Shown piece by piece: positions 18,110 through 26,483 of a stretch of 64,000 bases of DNA. The notes beneath the pieces are model-generated. The model was not told where the DNA came from. It ran no database searches and saw nothing but the letters and a program-made list of their open reading frames with translations. The stretch's first letter is position 1, and every line of letters begins with the position of its first letter. Both the position numbers and the translations under genes were made by a program. Origin of the DNA: DASRDB01 sp035652815 (GTDB lineage: Bacteria; Chloroflexota; Ktedonobacteria; Ktedonobacterales; Ktedonobacteraceae); assembly GCA_035652815.1 (NCBI GenBank), contig DASRDB010000011.1, forward strand, positions 186,001-250,000, in the 5' to 3' direction.

Positions 18110-18571
18110 ATGGCTGGCTGGCAGGAAGAACTGGCCGATCTGCTACGTGAGCTAGGGGTCACGCAGGAAGAACCCAAGACTCACCTCCGACCCGCAGGCA
18201 AGCTGATACGCCGCGATACACGGCACCGGTCATGCTCCCACGAAGAAGCCGCGGACGCCGTTATTTTCGAGCATATTTCCTCTTCTGACGTAGACGACGA
18301 TACAGTTCCCTATTCGAGAGATATCGAAGCTATGCGCCGGGAAGTCGATTCAATCGTGAATCAGGTGATTCAATTGATGCAGCGCGGCGAACTTGATGCT
18401 TCCCTCAAAGAAGATGTGATGGTGGTTTTACGCGCTCTCCGCAGGCGCGCAACTGTCACTCGCCAGGCAGCCGAAGGCGACGAGGCCTATTTAGAATCCG
18501 TCGCCGCCATGCTTCATTTCTGTCGCCTCGTCTTACGATTAAGCGAAACAGCCATCGAGGACGAATTATAG
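18110..18571 (+). CDS. Hypothetical protein, alpha-helical C-terminus
   Basis: 153 aa, not recognised. The ATG at 18110 follows AAGGAGG with good spacing. The first ~60 residues are charged and probably flexible; residues 65-153 read as several amphipathic helices (RREVDSIVNQVIQLMQRGEL, VLRALRRRATVTRQ). No catalytic or metal motif is visible. It is convergent with, and overlaps by 6 bp, the GNAT gene on the other strand, so the two transcripts are antisense at their 3' ends. Confidence 0.75.
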   Translation: MAGWQEELADLLRELGVTQEEPKTHLRPAGKLIRRDTRHRSCSHEEAADAVIFEHISSSDVDDDTVPYSRDIEAMRREVDSIVNQVIQLMQRGELDASLKEDVMVVLRALRRRATVTRQAAEGDEAYLESVAAMLHFCRLVLRLSETAIEDEL

Positions 18572-19378
18572 TCCTTGCCAGAAATAGACGCTAAACGCGC
18601 AATACTCGTGGAATCCAAGCCGTTGATAGACATGTAGACCCATTTCTGTCGATTGGAGTGTGCCAATGCGGTAGCCGCGTTCGCGTGCCTGCAGTAAGGG
18701 AAACAGGGTCAAGGCGCTTCCTATACCCCGTTTGCGTACTTCTGGCAGCGTTGCCACATTATAGATGCCTGCTACTCCTCCGCCGAGAAACAGGAGCGAG
18801 GTGGCTATGGGTTGGTTGTTTAGTCTGCCAAGATAGAAATGAGCGGCGGGATTGTCTTTAAAGCCATGCCTTGAGAGGATGCTCAGCAGGAGCGTCAAGG
18901 CTTCTTCCGGCAATTCGGAGCCTGCTATCATAACGCGCAGCCATGTCTGAAGCGCTGCTTCATCTCTCACTTGCTCAATGCTAAGTCCTGGCGGCAAGGG
19001 CTGTTCCTGCAGGTCATGTAAATTCACGGCCATGCCAGGAGCCTGATCGCTAAGTTCCCAACCATGCACTTGCAAGTAACTTCCGAGTTCATGTGGCTGA
19101 GTCGATGGCCCAATTAACCACGCCATCGGTAGATGTAATGCTACCAGTTGTTTGATTTTCTTAGACAGCGTTTTCTCTAATTCGTTCCCGGTAAAGTTGG
19201 CCCTCATAATCCCGTTGCCCAGTTGAAAGGGTAGGCCGGAAGTAAACCAGAGCAATTCTGGTTCATCATGGATAGTTGCATCAAGTAGTTGCCCGAAGAG
19301 TGTCCAGCCTTCGTAAATGTTGTTTTCCATCGCGGTAAGTAAGGCGGGAGTTGAGAGGTCTTTTAAGATGGTAGGCAT
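18566..19378 (-). CDS. GNAT-family N-acetyltransferase
   Basis: 270 aa. The C-terminal half is a GNAT domain: GGGVAGIYNVATLPEVRKRG leads into the acetyl-CoA pyrophosphate loop RKRGIGSAL near residue 215, then the final helix GLHVYQRLGFHEYC. The N-terminal ~120 residues (PELLWFTSGLPFQLGNGIM) match the extra domain seen in two-domain GNAT proteins of environmental bacteria. Acceptor substrate unknown. The 3' end overlaps the convergent hypothetical gene by 6 bp. Confidence 0.88.
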   Translation of the reverse strand: MPTILKDLSTPALLTAMENNIYEGWTLFGQLLDATIHDEPELLWFTSGLPFQLGNGIMRANFTGNELEKTLSKKIKQLVALHLPMAWLIGPSTQPHELGSYLQVHGWELSDQAPGMAVNLHDLQEQPLPPGLSIEQVRDEAALQTWLRVMIAGSELPEEALTLLLSILSRHGFKDNPAAHFYLGRLNNQPIATSLLFLGGGVAGIYNVATLPEVRKRGIGSALTLFPLLQARERGYRIGTLQSTEMGLHVYQRLGFHEYCAFSVYFWQGL

Positions 19379-19584
19379 GGTTTGTTATCCTCTTTCATGT
19401 ATTGCTCGGATTTTACTTCCAGAAAGAGATGGTAGCATGAGATGCTGTATTTGTCAAATTAAATTTATATATAGATGTTATAGTAAATGATGTTACACAT
19501 TTTTATAGTAGAAAATGGCGAAAAAATGAGGGTATAGAGGAGCTACTGAAGTGCGGTTCCGTTTCTAGAAAAGGAGGATCGTTT

Positions 19585-20088
19585 ATGCGCGCAATATTGT
19601 ATTCCATTGATAAAGAACTCCCGGCAGGAAAGCTTAGCATCGTACCTCGTCCACGTGGAGGTGATTGGCTGATCGATGAGATTAAAGCCCTACATGAAGC
19701 GGGTGTTGATGTGTTTGTTTCTTTGCTTACCCCGCTTGAAGTGAGCGAATTTGATCTTGCAGAAGAGGCGACGCTTTGCTCTCAACAGGGAATGCTTTAT
19801 TTTTCCTTTCCAATCCCCGATCAGAGCGTTCCTGCGTTTGCTGAGCCGACGTTTGCTTTTCTGGAGCAGTTAAAATCGTTTCTCATGGAAGGGAAGCATA
19901 TTGCCTTTCATTGTCGGCAGGGACTTGGTAGGTCTGCTTTGATGGCAGCCGCCCTGCTGGTGCTTAGCGGTTTTGAACCTGAAGAGGCTTTTACTTTGTT
20001 GAGCAGGGTCAGAGGATACAGGGTACCTGAAACTGAAAAACAAAAGGAGTGGACATTAGCTTTTTTTCAACACACGTTCAAGAAATGA
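19585..20088 (+). CDS. Dual-specificity / tyrosine phosphatase-like protein
   Basis: 167 aa. The cysteine-phosphatase signature HCRQGLGRS (CX5R form, Cys about residue 110) is intact, followed by AAALLVLSGFEPEEAF as in DSP-like enzymes. A general-acid Asp is plausible in FPIPDQSVP near residue 75. Small bacterial proteins of this type dephosphorylate protein Tyr/Ser or phosphoinositides. ATG 19585 follows AAAGGAGG. It is monocistronic, with a family C palindrome starting 7 bp after the stop. Confidence 0.88.
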   Translation: MRAILYSIDKELPAGKLSIVPRPRGGDWLIDEIKALHEAGVDVFVSLLTPLEVSEFDLAEEATLCSQQGMLYFSFPIPDQSVPAFAEPTFAFLEQLKSFLMEGKHIAFHCRQGLGRSALMAAALLVLSGFEPEEAFTLLSRVRGYRVPETEKQKEWTLAFFQHTFKK

Positions 20089-20094
20089 ATAATC

Positions 20095-20172
20095 CTGTAG
20101 GGACGTGATTTATCGCGTCCAGCTTCTCGCGCCGATTCACAAGCTTGGACGCGATAAATCACGTCCCTACAG
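20095..20172. repeat. Palindromic repeat, family C
   Basis: CTGTAGGGACGTGATTTATC and onward, closed by its perfect complement, around a 30-nt centre. Sits directly after the phosphatase gene, repeating the 3'-end position seen for other copies. Confidence 0.92.
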
Positions 20173-20195
20173 GAGATTGATTCCTTATTTGCCAT

Positions 20196-20414
20196 TTATA
20201 TCCTCTTATCAGGGCTATCCGGTATCAGTACTTTCTGAACGCATTCTAACCAGTCATCCCAGGCTGCGGGATCACCTGAACTTCCGTCAGCCCAGATTTC
20301 CATGCTGAGGTCTCCGAGAAGCGCACCAACATCATCGGAGTTTGTTTGCTGGTAGTAGTTTTCCAGGAAGAGTATCATTGCATCATATGCCTGCCGGATG
20401 GTCAATTTTTCCAT
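20196..20414 (-). CDS. Small conserved-looking hypothetical protein
   Basis: 72 aa. MEKLTIRQAYDAMILFLENYY begins a helical, acidic protein ending in a Trp-rich segment (DPAAWDDWLECVQKV). The ribosome site AGGAGAG precedes the ATG. The pattern looks like a compact helical family of small soluble proteins, but I cannot name it. It stands alone between a repeat and the promoter of the coiled-coil gene. Confidence 0.7.
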   Translation of the reverse strand: MEKLTIRQAYDAMILFLENYYQQTNSDDVGALLGDLSMEIWADGSSGDPAAWDDWLECVQKVLIPDSPDKRI

Positions 20415-20560
20415 TGCTTGTTCTCTCCTACTGGTGAGGCGTACTCACTTTTCTCAGCCATTATTGTAAATGATTATTGTCCTGGATTAAAGCTAATGGA
20501 TGCTTTTAATGAAAGCCCCAAGACTCGAATTTTAGAGCAAAAAGTGGCTTTATTCTCTCC

Positions 20561-20604
20561 TTGACACTTCTCCAACCAAACTGACATACTAATACGTGTA
20601 TTAG
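20561..20604 (+). promoter_or_regulatory. Sigma-70-type promoter with palindromic operator
   Basis: TTGACA at 20561-20566 and CATACT at 20585-20590 with an 18-bp spacer. An exact palindrome CTAATAC-GT-GTATTAG at 20589-20604 covers the end of the -10 box and the expected start of transcription, a typical site for a TetR- or MarR-like repressor. It would control the coiled-coil gene about 130 bp downstream. No regulator for it is evident next door. Confidence 0.65.
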
Positions 20605-20735
20605 ATATTGGCAACCAGCTTGCAGGGCGTCTTTTTGTGTGTTTTGGAGTGGGTGATGGAAGGGCGGGTTTGTCTGGGTGCCCGGCAGGTGGAGCAGATA
20701 TACGTAAACGCAGTGTTGTGAAGGGAGTACATGCA

Positions 20736-21830
20736 ATGGCGACAGATCAGAAAAGTGTGGAGAGCCAGCAGGCGCGCTGGTTGCGTCTCGCGCTTATGAC
20801 GTACACGATAGTGGCACCAATTATTCGTTCGTTCGCGCAGCGCGCGGTAAAGGCGCAGGAAGAGGGGGAAGAGGATCGGGAGATAGAGATAGAGATTGTG
20901 GATGAGGACGATGGTTCTCAGCCTGCCTCGGTTGCTATGCGGGAGCGATTGGCGGGGCTGACACAGCAGAGCCGCGACCTGGTGGCTGAGCAAGTGGCAA
21001 ATTTGCGCTCGCAGTCACGGAATTTGCAGAAGCAATCGGCGCGGCTCCAGAAGGCGCTGCGCAAGGAGATGAAGCAGCGCCGCAAACTGGCGAAGCAACT
21101 ACGCAAGGCGGGCGTCTCGTGGAGCCAGGATTTGCTGAAGCGCGGAGAGGAACTGGCGGAAGAGTTGATCGAGCGCAGCGAAAAGACGACGCAGGAACTC
21201 AGCGAGCGCAGCAGCAAACTGGCGCGCAAGCTGGCGAAACAGAGCAGCAAGGTAGCTCAGGACCTCGCCGAGCGCGGAAGCGATGTGATCGAGGAGATTA
21301 CCGGGCGCGGCGAAGACCTGGCGCAGGAGCTGACGAAGCGCGGCAACAAGATGACACGCGAACTTCAGAAGCGCGGTCGCAAGGCCTCGAAAAACCTGGT
21401 TGAACGCGGCCAGCAGCTTGTTCCTTCTAAGCAGAAGCAGAAGTTCAACATCTGGCCTTTCGTGGGCTTTGGCGTTGGTCTGGTGGTTGCCGGTGTTGTT
21501 ACGTATCGTTTTGTGCGCAATCGCCTGGAGCAGCAGCAGATGCTGGAAGAGGAAGATACGATTATCGAAATTCCTTTGAATGGCAATGTTGCTGGCAATG
21601 TGGAACGCCCGGCAGGCGAGATTCGCCGTCTCGACCATGAAGGCCCGGCGGTTGCTACGCTTGAGACCGTGACGGTGCAGAGCGGGGCGCGTCCTGAAGG
21701 GGCTGCTTATGTGGGCGTACTCAGCACGAAGCATTACTATCCAGTTGATAAGACGCTGGATGCCACCGACCTGGTGTACTTCCCCTCGGAGGAAGAGGCC
21801 AGGGCGCAGGGCTTTACGGCTGCCGAATAA
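20736..21830 (+). CDS. Long coiled-coil membrane protein with an Ada-like C-terminal module
   Basis: 364 aa from ATG 20736 (site GAAGGGA). Residues ~70-235 are a highly charged heptad/11-mer region with recurring units such as ELSERSSKLARKLAKQ and DLAERGSDVIEEI, resembling apolipoprotein-like amphipathic helices. A single membrane helix (IWPFVGFGVGLVVAGVVTY) follows near residue 245. The C-terminus (AYVGVLSTKHYYPVDKTLDA, LVYFPSEEEARAQGF) has the spacing of the Ada-type metal-binding fold but lacks its cysteines. It may be an envelope or membrane-shaping protein; that is inference. Confidence 0.82.
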   Translation: MATDQKSVESQQARWLRLALMTYTIVAPIIRSFAQRAVKAQEEGEEDREIEIEIVDEDDGSQPASVAMRERLAGLTQQSRDLVAEQVANLRSQSRNLQKQSARLQKALRKEMKQRRKLAKQLRKAGVSWSQDLLKRGEELAEELIERSEKTTQELSERSSKLARKLAKQSSKVAQDLAERGSDVIEEITGRGEDLAQELTKRGNKMTRELQKRGRKASKNLVERGQQLVPSKQKQKFNIWPFVGFGVGLVVAGVVTYRFVRNRLEQQQMLEEEDTIIEIPLNGNVAGNVERPAGEIRRLDHEGPAVATLETVTVQSGARPEGAAYVGVLSTKHYYPVDKTLDATDLVYFPSEEEARAQGFTAAE

Positions 21831-21834
21831 AGGC

Positions 21835-22035
21835 TGTAGGGACGCGATTCATCGCGTCCACCTTGCTGGATCATATGGCAATGAAGTTGCATGCCGAGGT
21901 GGACGCGATGAATCGCGTCCCTACATTTGCCGGATTATCGCGTTGGCCGGATGAATGCGCATGCCGGGGTGGACGCGCTGAAGCGCGTCCCTACATTTGC
22001 CGGATTGTTTGTGGACAGAAATTATCGCGTCCCTA
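21835..22035. repeat. Compound family C palindromes
   Basis: A full inverted unit occupies 21835-21925 (TGTAGGGACGCG to its complement). A second arm follows at 21969-21995, with a duplicated tail CTACATTTGCCGGATT at 21921-21936 and 21991-22006. A third, degenerate arm ends at 22035 (ATTATCGCGTCCCTA). The last arm provides the stop codon of the minus-strand gene at 22033. Confidence 0.88.
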
Positions 22036-22455
22036 TTTTTTCTCTTCGTACCACTCGCTGATGATACCGCGATCGACGAGGTAGCGCAGGAATTCCAGGC
22101 GTTGCTGTGTGGTAGGGGTGGAAGAAGATATTTCGATGGGTTCAGTCCTGGCTTCGATCACTACTTCACGTGGCGGCGTTATGGGTGGTGGAAGTAATGG
22201 AGTCTCGGGTGGTTCATCCATCATAGAGAATGACGCCGGTGAGAGATCCTGGGGAAATTCTTCCATCGTGGAAAGGCGGGGGGTTATGCTTGCCTGTGGC
22301 GCAACCCGACCTGAAGCAGGTAATGAGCCGCCTTCCTGGGAAGCTCCCGGGAGAAACGAACTGGGAACATGCGAATATTCGACCGGCGCAGTCTGCTTCC
22401 TGGACCACCAGGGAAACAGTTTTGCAAAGAAGTTTTTGATAGCTTGCGTGATCAT
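22033..22455 (-). CDS. Hypothetical protein, Pro/Ser-rich with terminal helices
   Basis: 140 aa, not recognised. The N-terminus MITQAIKNFFAKLFPWWSRK is an amphipathic, aromatic helix that could lie on the membrane surface. A Pro/Ser/Glu-rich linker (about 25-110) follows, then a C-terminal helix QRLEFLRYLVDRGIISEWYE. The stop codon is the TAG of TAGGGACGCG, the end of a family C repeat, so the original C-terminus may have been altered by repeat insertion. Confidence 0.7.
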   Translation of the reverse strand: MITQAIKNFFAKLFPWWSRKQTAPVEYSHVPSSFLPGASQEGGSLPASGRVAPQASITPRLSTMEEFPQDLSPASFSMMDEPPETPLLPPPITPPREVVIEARTEPIEISSSTPTTQQRLEFLRYLVDRGIISEWYEEKK

Positions 22456-22640
22456 GTTGTTCTGGCCTTCTAACTAGCAATCACGCCAACACGTAGCTCC
22501 GGCAGCGTAAATAACCGGGGCTACTACATCAGAGTAATGAACTTTGATGTATATAGAAACATAGTAGCACAATAAAGGAAAGTCGTCAAACAACTTTTTT
22601 TCTTACTTATTATACGTAACCGGGCGAGGTAATAGTTACC

Positions 22641-22669
22641 TTGCATTTTTGTGATGGGCGTGCCATAAT
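22641..22669 (+). promoter_or_regulatory. Sigma-70-type promoter
   Basis: TTGCAT at 22641-22646, 17-bp spacer, CATAAT at 22664-22669. Transcription would begin near 22676, 18 bp before the GTG of the zinc-ribbon gene. Confidence 0.65.
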
Positions 22670-22693
22670 CAAGGAGGTTTCGCGAGGAACCAG

Positions 22694-23008
22694 GTGCAAA
22701 ATCCGCGATTCAAGGTAAATCAAAACGGACACTTTTTTGCTAGTGATCCCTGTGTTTTTGGATGTTGGAAGATTTCTGAAACGAAAAGAAAGGCACGTGT
22801 CGGCATGCAGGAAGATGTTCTTGGAACCCGCCGTACCGCTATCCCTGAGAAATTAGTAACGTGTTCCCGGTGTAATAAAGTTGTTCGCCTGCGAGATGCT
22901 CGTCTGGTTCAAAGCGACGTGCTTTCGGGTACCATTTCCGAGTACGAATACATCTGCCGGGAGTGTGATAAGGCGCTCGCAGAGGGAGAAAAAGACATTA
23001 TAGAGTAG
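22694..23008 (+). CDS. Small zinc-ribbon-like protein
   Basis: 104 aa from GTG 22694 (GAGGAA a few bases upstream); ATG 22805 is an alternative start giving 67 aa. The C-terminal part has two paired-cysteine knuckles, CSRC and CREC about 30 residues apart, as in a zinc ribbon, with acidic ends. No homologue is recognised. A strong promoter lies upstream and a hairpin terminator downstream, so it is probably a single-gene unit. Confidence 0.72.
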   Translation: MQNPRFKVNQNGHFFASDPCVFGCWKISETKRKARVGMQEDVLGTRRTAIPEKLVTCSRCNKVVRLRDARLVQSDVLSGTISEYEYICRECDKALAEGEKDIIE

Positions 23009-23035
23009 CGTTTTCTCTTTGAAGAAAGTAGTTGT

Positions 23036-23086
23036 GGCAAAAGGCGCGAGCGTTCACAGGGATGTACTTGTTCCTTTTGCCTTTTT
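23036..23086 (+). terminator. Hairpin terminator
   Basis: GGCAAAAGG at 23036-23044 pairs with CCTTTTGCC at 23073-23081, followed by a T-run. It ends the zinc-ribbon transcript before the Hsp20 gene. Confidence 0.7.
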
Positions 23087-23135
23087 CTTTCTCTGTCATA
23101 CGTATCTAATAGTAGATACCCGAGGTACATTGACA

Positions 23136-23567
23136 ATGCGCATGCGCTATCGTTACGTCACCTATCGATATATCGATGGGTCACAGCAGCAATTGGAGCG
23201 TCATTACCGACAACTGGTACAGGACGCTCTTCGCCAGAGCCAGCAGTCGATTCTCCAGCGTTCCGTGACCTGGCGACCGCTCGCCGATATTCACGAGTCC
23301 GCTGATATGATTGCTGTGAAGATCGAGCTGGCTGGCATGAAAGAAGAAGATATCGAGGTGACGCTGTATCAGGATGCGTTGATCGTGAGCGGTGTGCGCT
23401 ACGACGATCACGAGCATGATGCGAACCTCTACTATCATGAAGCACAGATTCGCTATGGCCCTTTCCGTGTCGAGGTGTTCATTCCCACACCCATAGATCG
23501 TGATGCGGTCGAAGCTCGATACGAAAATGGTTTTCTCTGGGTCAAGCTGCCCAAGCTGGTGGAGTAA
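23136..23567 (+). CDS. Hsp20 / alpha-crystallin family small heat-shock protein
   Basis: 143 aa from ATG 23136 (CGAGGT upstream); longer frames include the terminator and are rejected. The alpha-crystallin domain runs from about residue 45 (WRPLADIHESADMIAVKIEL AGMKEEDIEV in two pieces) to the end, with the strand GPFRVEVFIPTPID and the conserved ARYENGFLWVKLPK. The C-terminal IxI extension is missing: the protein ends KLVE. It is a holdase chaperone by family. It lies 50 bp upstream of lon, suggesting a shared proteostasis unit. Confidence 0.92.
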   Translation: MRMRYRYVTYRYIDGSQQQLERHYRQLVQDALRQSQQSILQRSVTWRPLADIHESADMIAVKIELAGMKEEDIEVTLYQDALIVSGVRYDDHEHDANLYYHEAQIRYGPFRVEVFIPTPIDRDAVEARYENGFLWVKLPKLVE

Positions 23568-23617
23568 AGCCAGAGGCCAGAACGGGGATGGTAGTTTAGA
23601 AAAATAAAGAAGGCTTT

Positions 23618-26353
23618 ATGGAGAACGATTTTGTACAGCAAGAACCGTCAAACGAAAGCCAGGTAGAAGGACAGGCTCCCGAGACAGAAACTCGGGAAGA
23701 ACATACATTGGATGAAGCGCCCACTTCTGTTGAGCCACCGCCTGAGAGCGAGGAGGATCGGGCTCCAGCTGTGGAGCTGGAGCCGGAAGTTCGCCCGCGC
23801 CGCCGCAACGGCGATGAGGAAGAAGATGGACTGAACATTCCTGATGTTGTGCCTGTGCTTCCCCTGCGCGATACGGTGGTCTATCCATTTGCGGTGCAGC
23901 CGCTTGGTGTTGGACAGGAACGCTCGATTCGGCTGATCGATGATGTGATGCGCGGCAACCGGCTGGTGGTGCTGGTGGCGCAGAAATCCGCCGATATGGA
24001 GCAGGCGGGGCCGAACGACATTTTTAAAATAGGTACGGTTTCGCGCATTGCGCGCATGATTCGTATGCCCGATGGCACCATTCAGATCATCGTGCAGGGT
24101 CTTGAGCGTGTGGATATTGGCGAATTCACGCAGGAGAAGCCCTATCTTGCCGCGCATGTCACGCCGCGACCGGATATACAGGAAACGGATGATGAGACAG
24201 AGGCCATCAAGCGCAATGTGGTTGGTTACTTCCAACGGCTGGTGGCCCTGGTGCAGAACGTGCGCGAAGAGGTCGCGGCGGCAACGCTGAATATGGAGGA
24301 GCCGCGCCAGGTGGCCTATGTTATCGCCACCTTCGTGCAGATGGATCTGGAACTGCGGCAGCGCATTCTCGAACTCGACTCGGTGCGCGCCAAGCTGGAA
24401 GAGTTGAGCCGCTATCTCGCGCACGAACTGGAGATCTTTGAACTGGGCCGCAAGATTCAGAACAGCGCCCAGGAAGAGATGAACAAGATGCAGCGGGAAT
24501 ACCTGCTGCGCGAGCAGTTGAAGGCTATCCAGCGCGAACTGGGCGAGGAGAGCGAAGAGCAGGCGACCATCAACGAACTGCGGCGTAAGATCGATGAGGC
24601 GAAAATGCCCGAGGAGGCATTAAGGGAAGCCAATCGCGAACTCTCGCGGCTTGAGAAGCTACCCTCGGTCTCGCCAGAGTACAGTATTATCCGCACCTAC
24701 CTGGAGCTGTTGACCAGCCTGCCCTGGAGCAAGAGTACGGGCGGGCAGATCGATGTGGCGCGGGCGCGGCAGGTGCTTGACCAGGATCACTACGATCTCG
24801 AAAAGATCAAAGACCGCATTCTGGAATACCTGGCGGTGCGTCGTCTGAAGGAGGAGCGGCAGGCATCTGAGATACAGCACAGCCACGAACTTGACCAGGT
24901 TGAGGGCGGCATCGAGACTGAGAACATTCGCCCAACGCAGCCTCTGGCCTCTCAGGAGGCGCTGAGAGCGGTCAATCGTGAGCCTATCCTGTGCTTCGTT
25001 GGACCGCCGGGGGTTGGCAAGACCTCGCTAGGGCAATCTATCGCAAGAGCGTTAGGCCGCAAATTTGCGCGTATGTCGCTGGGCGGCATTCGCGACGAGG
25101 CTGAGATTCGTGGACATCGCCGCACGTATATTGGAGCTATGCCGGGACGCATCATCCAGACGCTGCGGCGCGTGGAGACCAACGACCCGGTGATTATGCT
25201 GGACGAGGTAGACAAGGTCGGGGCTGACTGGCGAGGCGACCCGTCGTCGGCGCTGCTCGAAGTACTTGACCCGGAGCAGAACTACAACTTCCGCGATAAC
25301 TACCTGGACCTGCCTTTCGATCTCTCGAAGGTGATGTTCATCGCGACCGCCAACGCGCTGGAGCCGATACCCGCGCCGCTGCGCGACCGCATGGAAATCC
25401 TGGAACTCTCTGGTTACACGGAAGAACAAAAGCTGCATATTGCGCGCCAGTACCTGCTGCCGAAGCAGTTGGAGGCCAACGGCCTGAAGCCGGAGGAACT
25501 GGTTGTCGATGACGAGGTGCTGCGCCGCATTGCTCGCGACTATACCCGCGAGGCGGGCGTGCGCAACCTGGAGCGCGAGATTGGTTCGCTCTGCCGCAAG
25601 GTTGCCAGGCAGATTGCCGAGGGCCGAGAGGCTCCGATTACGGTAACGGTTGACCAGCTACCGGATTACCTGGGCCGCCAGCGTTTCTTTGCCGAGGCTG
25701 CCGAACGTATCGACCGGCCTGGAATTGCGACCGGATTGACCTGGACGCCGGTTGGTGGCGAGATCATCTTCATCGAGGCGGCTGCCATGCCGGGCAGGGA
25801 AAGCCAGTTGATTCTGACGGGCCAGCTTGGCGACGTGATGAAAGAGTCGGCCCAGGCTGCGCTCAGCTATGTGCGCTCCAACGCCGAGATGCTGGGTCTG
25901 CCTGCCAATGTGTTTGAGAATCAGCAGATACACATTCACGTTCCGGCAGGGGCAATTCCGAAGGATGGGCCTTCGGCAGGCGTGACGATGACGACGGTGC
26001 TGGTCTCGCTGGCAAGCGGGCGCAAGGTACGCTCCGATGTCGCCATGACGGGTGAAATCACGCTGCGCGGCAAGGTGATGCCGATTGGAGGCGTCAAGGA
26101 GAAGGTGCTGGCGGCATACCGTTCGGGTATTCACACGGTCATCCTGCCGAAACGGAACGAGCCTGATCTGCTTGAAGACCTGCCCAAAGAACTGCGCGAC
26201 CAGATGGAGTTCGTCTTTGTCACCGATATTCCGCAGGTGCTGGAGACCGCTATCGAAGGTTTCCACGTCAAGAGCGAAAAGGTGAAAAACGCGGAGAACG
26301 GCCATCAACGCGCCAAGAAACGCAAGGTGGAGAAGGCTGCCGCGAAGGCGTAG
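23618..26353 (+). CDS. lon: ATP-dependent protease Lon
   Basis: 911 aa. The LAN substrate-binding domain begins near residue 75 (VPVLPLRDTVVYPF). The AAA+ module has Walker A GPPGVGKT at 462-469 and VIMLDEVDKVG as Walker B. The serine-lysine protease domain has GPSAG with catalytic Ser about 786 and GGVKEK with Lys about 827. It is longer than typical Lon (about 800 aa) because of a ~70-residue acidic, low-complexity N-terminal extension and a basic C-terminal tail. The ATG at 23618 has AAGAAGG upstream. It degrades misfolded and regulatory proteins in the cytosol; the Hsp20 gene precedes it. Confidence 0.98.
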   Translation: MENDFVQQEPSNESQVEGQAPETETREEHTLDEAPTSVEPPPESEEDRAPAVELEPEVRPRRRNGDEEEDGLNIPDVVPVLPLRDTVVYPFAVQPLGVGQERSIRLIDDVMRGNRLVVLVAQKSADMEQAGPNDIFKIGTVSRIARMIRMPDGTIQIIVQGLERVDIGEFTQEKPYLAAHVTPRPDIQETDDETEAIKRNVVGYFQRLVALVQNVREEVAAATLNMEEPRQVAYVIATFVQMDLELRQRILELDSVRAKLEELSRYLAHELEIFELGRKIQNSAQEEMNKMQREYLLREQLKAIQRELGEESEEQATINELRRKIDEAKMPEEALREANRELSRLEKLPSVSPEYSIIRTYLELLTSLPWSKSTGGQIDVARARQVLDQDHYDLEKIKDRILEYLAVRRLKEERQASEIQHSHELDQVEGGIETENIRPTQPLASQEALRAVNREPILCFVGPPGVGKTSLGQSIARALGRKFARMSLGGIRDEAEIRGHRRTYIGAMPGRIIQTLRRVETNDPVIMLDEVDKVGADWRGDPSSALLEVLDPEQNYNFRDNYLDLPFDLSKVMFIATANALEPIPAPLRDRMEILELSGYTEEQKLHIARQYLLPKQLEANGLKPEELVVDDEVLRRIARDYTREAGVRNLEREIGSLCRKVARQIAEGREAPITVTVDQLPDYLGRQRFFAEAAERIDRPGIATGLTWTPVGGEIIFIEAAAMPGRESQLILTGQLGDVMKESAQAALSYVRSNAEMLGLPANVFENQQIHIHVPAGAIPKDGPSAGVTMTTVLVSLASGRKVRSDVAMTGEITLRGKVMPIGGVKEKVLAAYRSGIHTVILPKRNEPDLLEDLPKELRDQMEFVFVTDIPQVLETAIEGFHVKSEKVKNAENGHQRAKKRKVEKAAAKA

Positions 26354-26359
26354 GATATT

Positions 26360-26416
26360 CCATGAAGAGGCCCGTGTTGAACAACCCGCAGTTGTTCAAC
26401 ACGGGCCTCTTCATGG
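26360..26416 (+). terminator. Long perfect hairpin after lon
   Basis: 26-bp perfect stem (CCATGAAGAGGCCCGTGTTG and onward) with a 5-nt loop, 6 bp after the lon stop. It lacks a T-run, so it may act as a 3' stabiliser as well as a terminator. Confidence 0.75.
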
Positions 26417-26437
26417 AAGAAGTACTGGAAAAGATGC

Positions 26438-26466
26438 TTGACGAAAATGGGCCAGTATGCTATCCT
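26438..26466 (+). promoter_or_regulatory. Promoter of the split tRNA-Lys gene
   Basis: TTGACG at 26438-26443 and TATCCT at 26461-26466 with an exact 17-bp spacer. Transcription would begin about ten bases before the mature tRNA 5' end at 26484. Confidence 0.75.
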
Positions 26467-26483
26467 AAGCACACATTCGTGAT

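Noticed and set aside
22671..22677. AAGGAGG as the ribosome site of the zinc-ribbon gene
   Set aside because: It is 16 bp from the GTG and coincides with the predicted transcription start of the TTGCAT/CATAAT promoter, so it is unlikely to be used.
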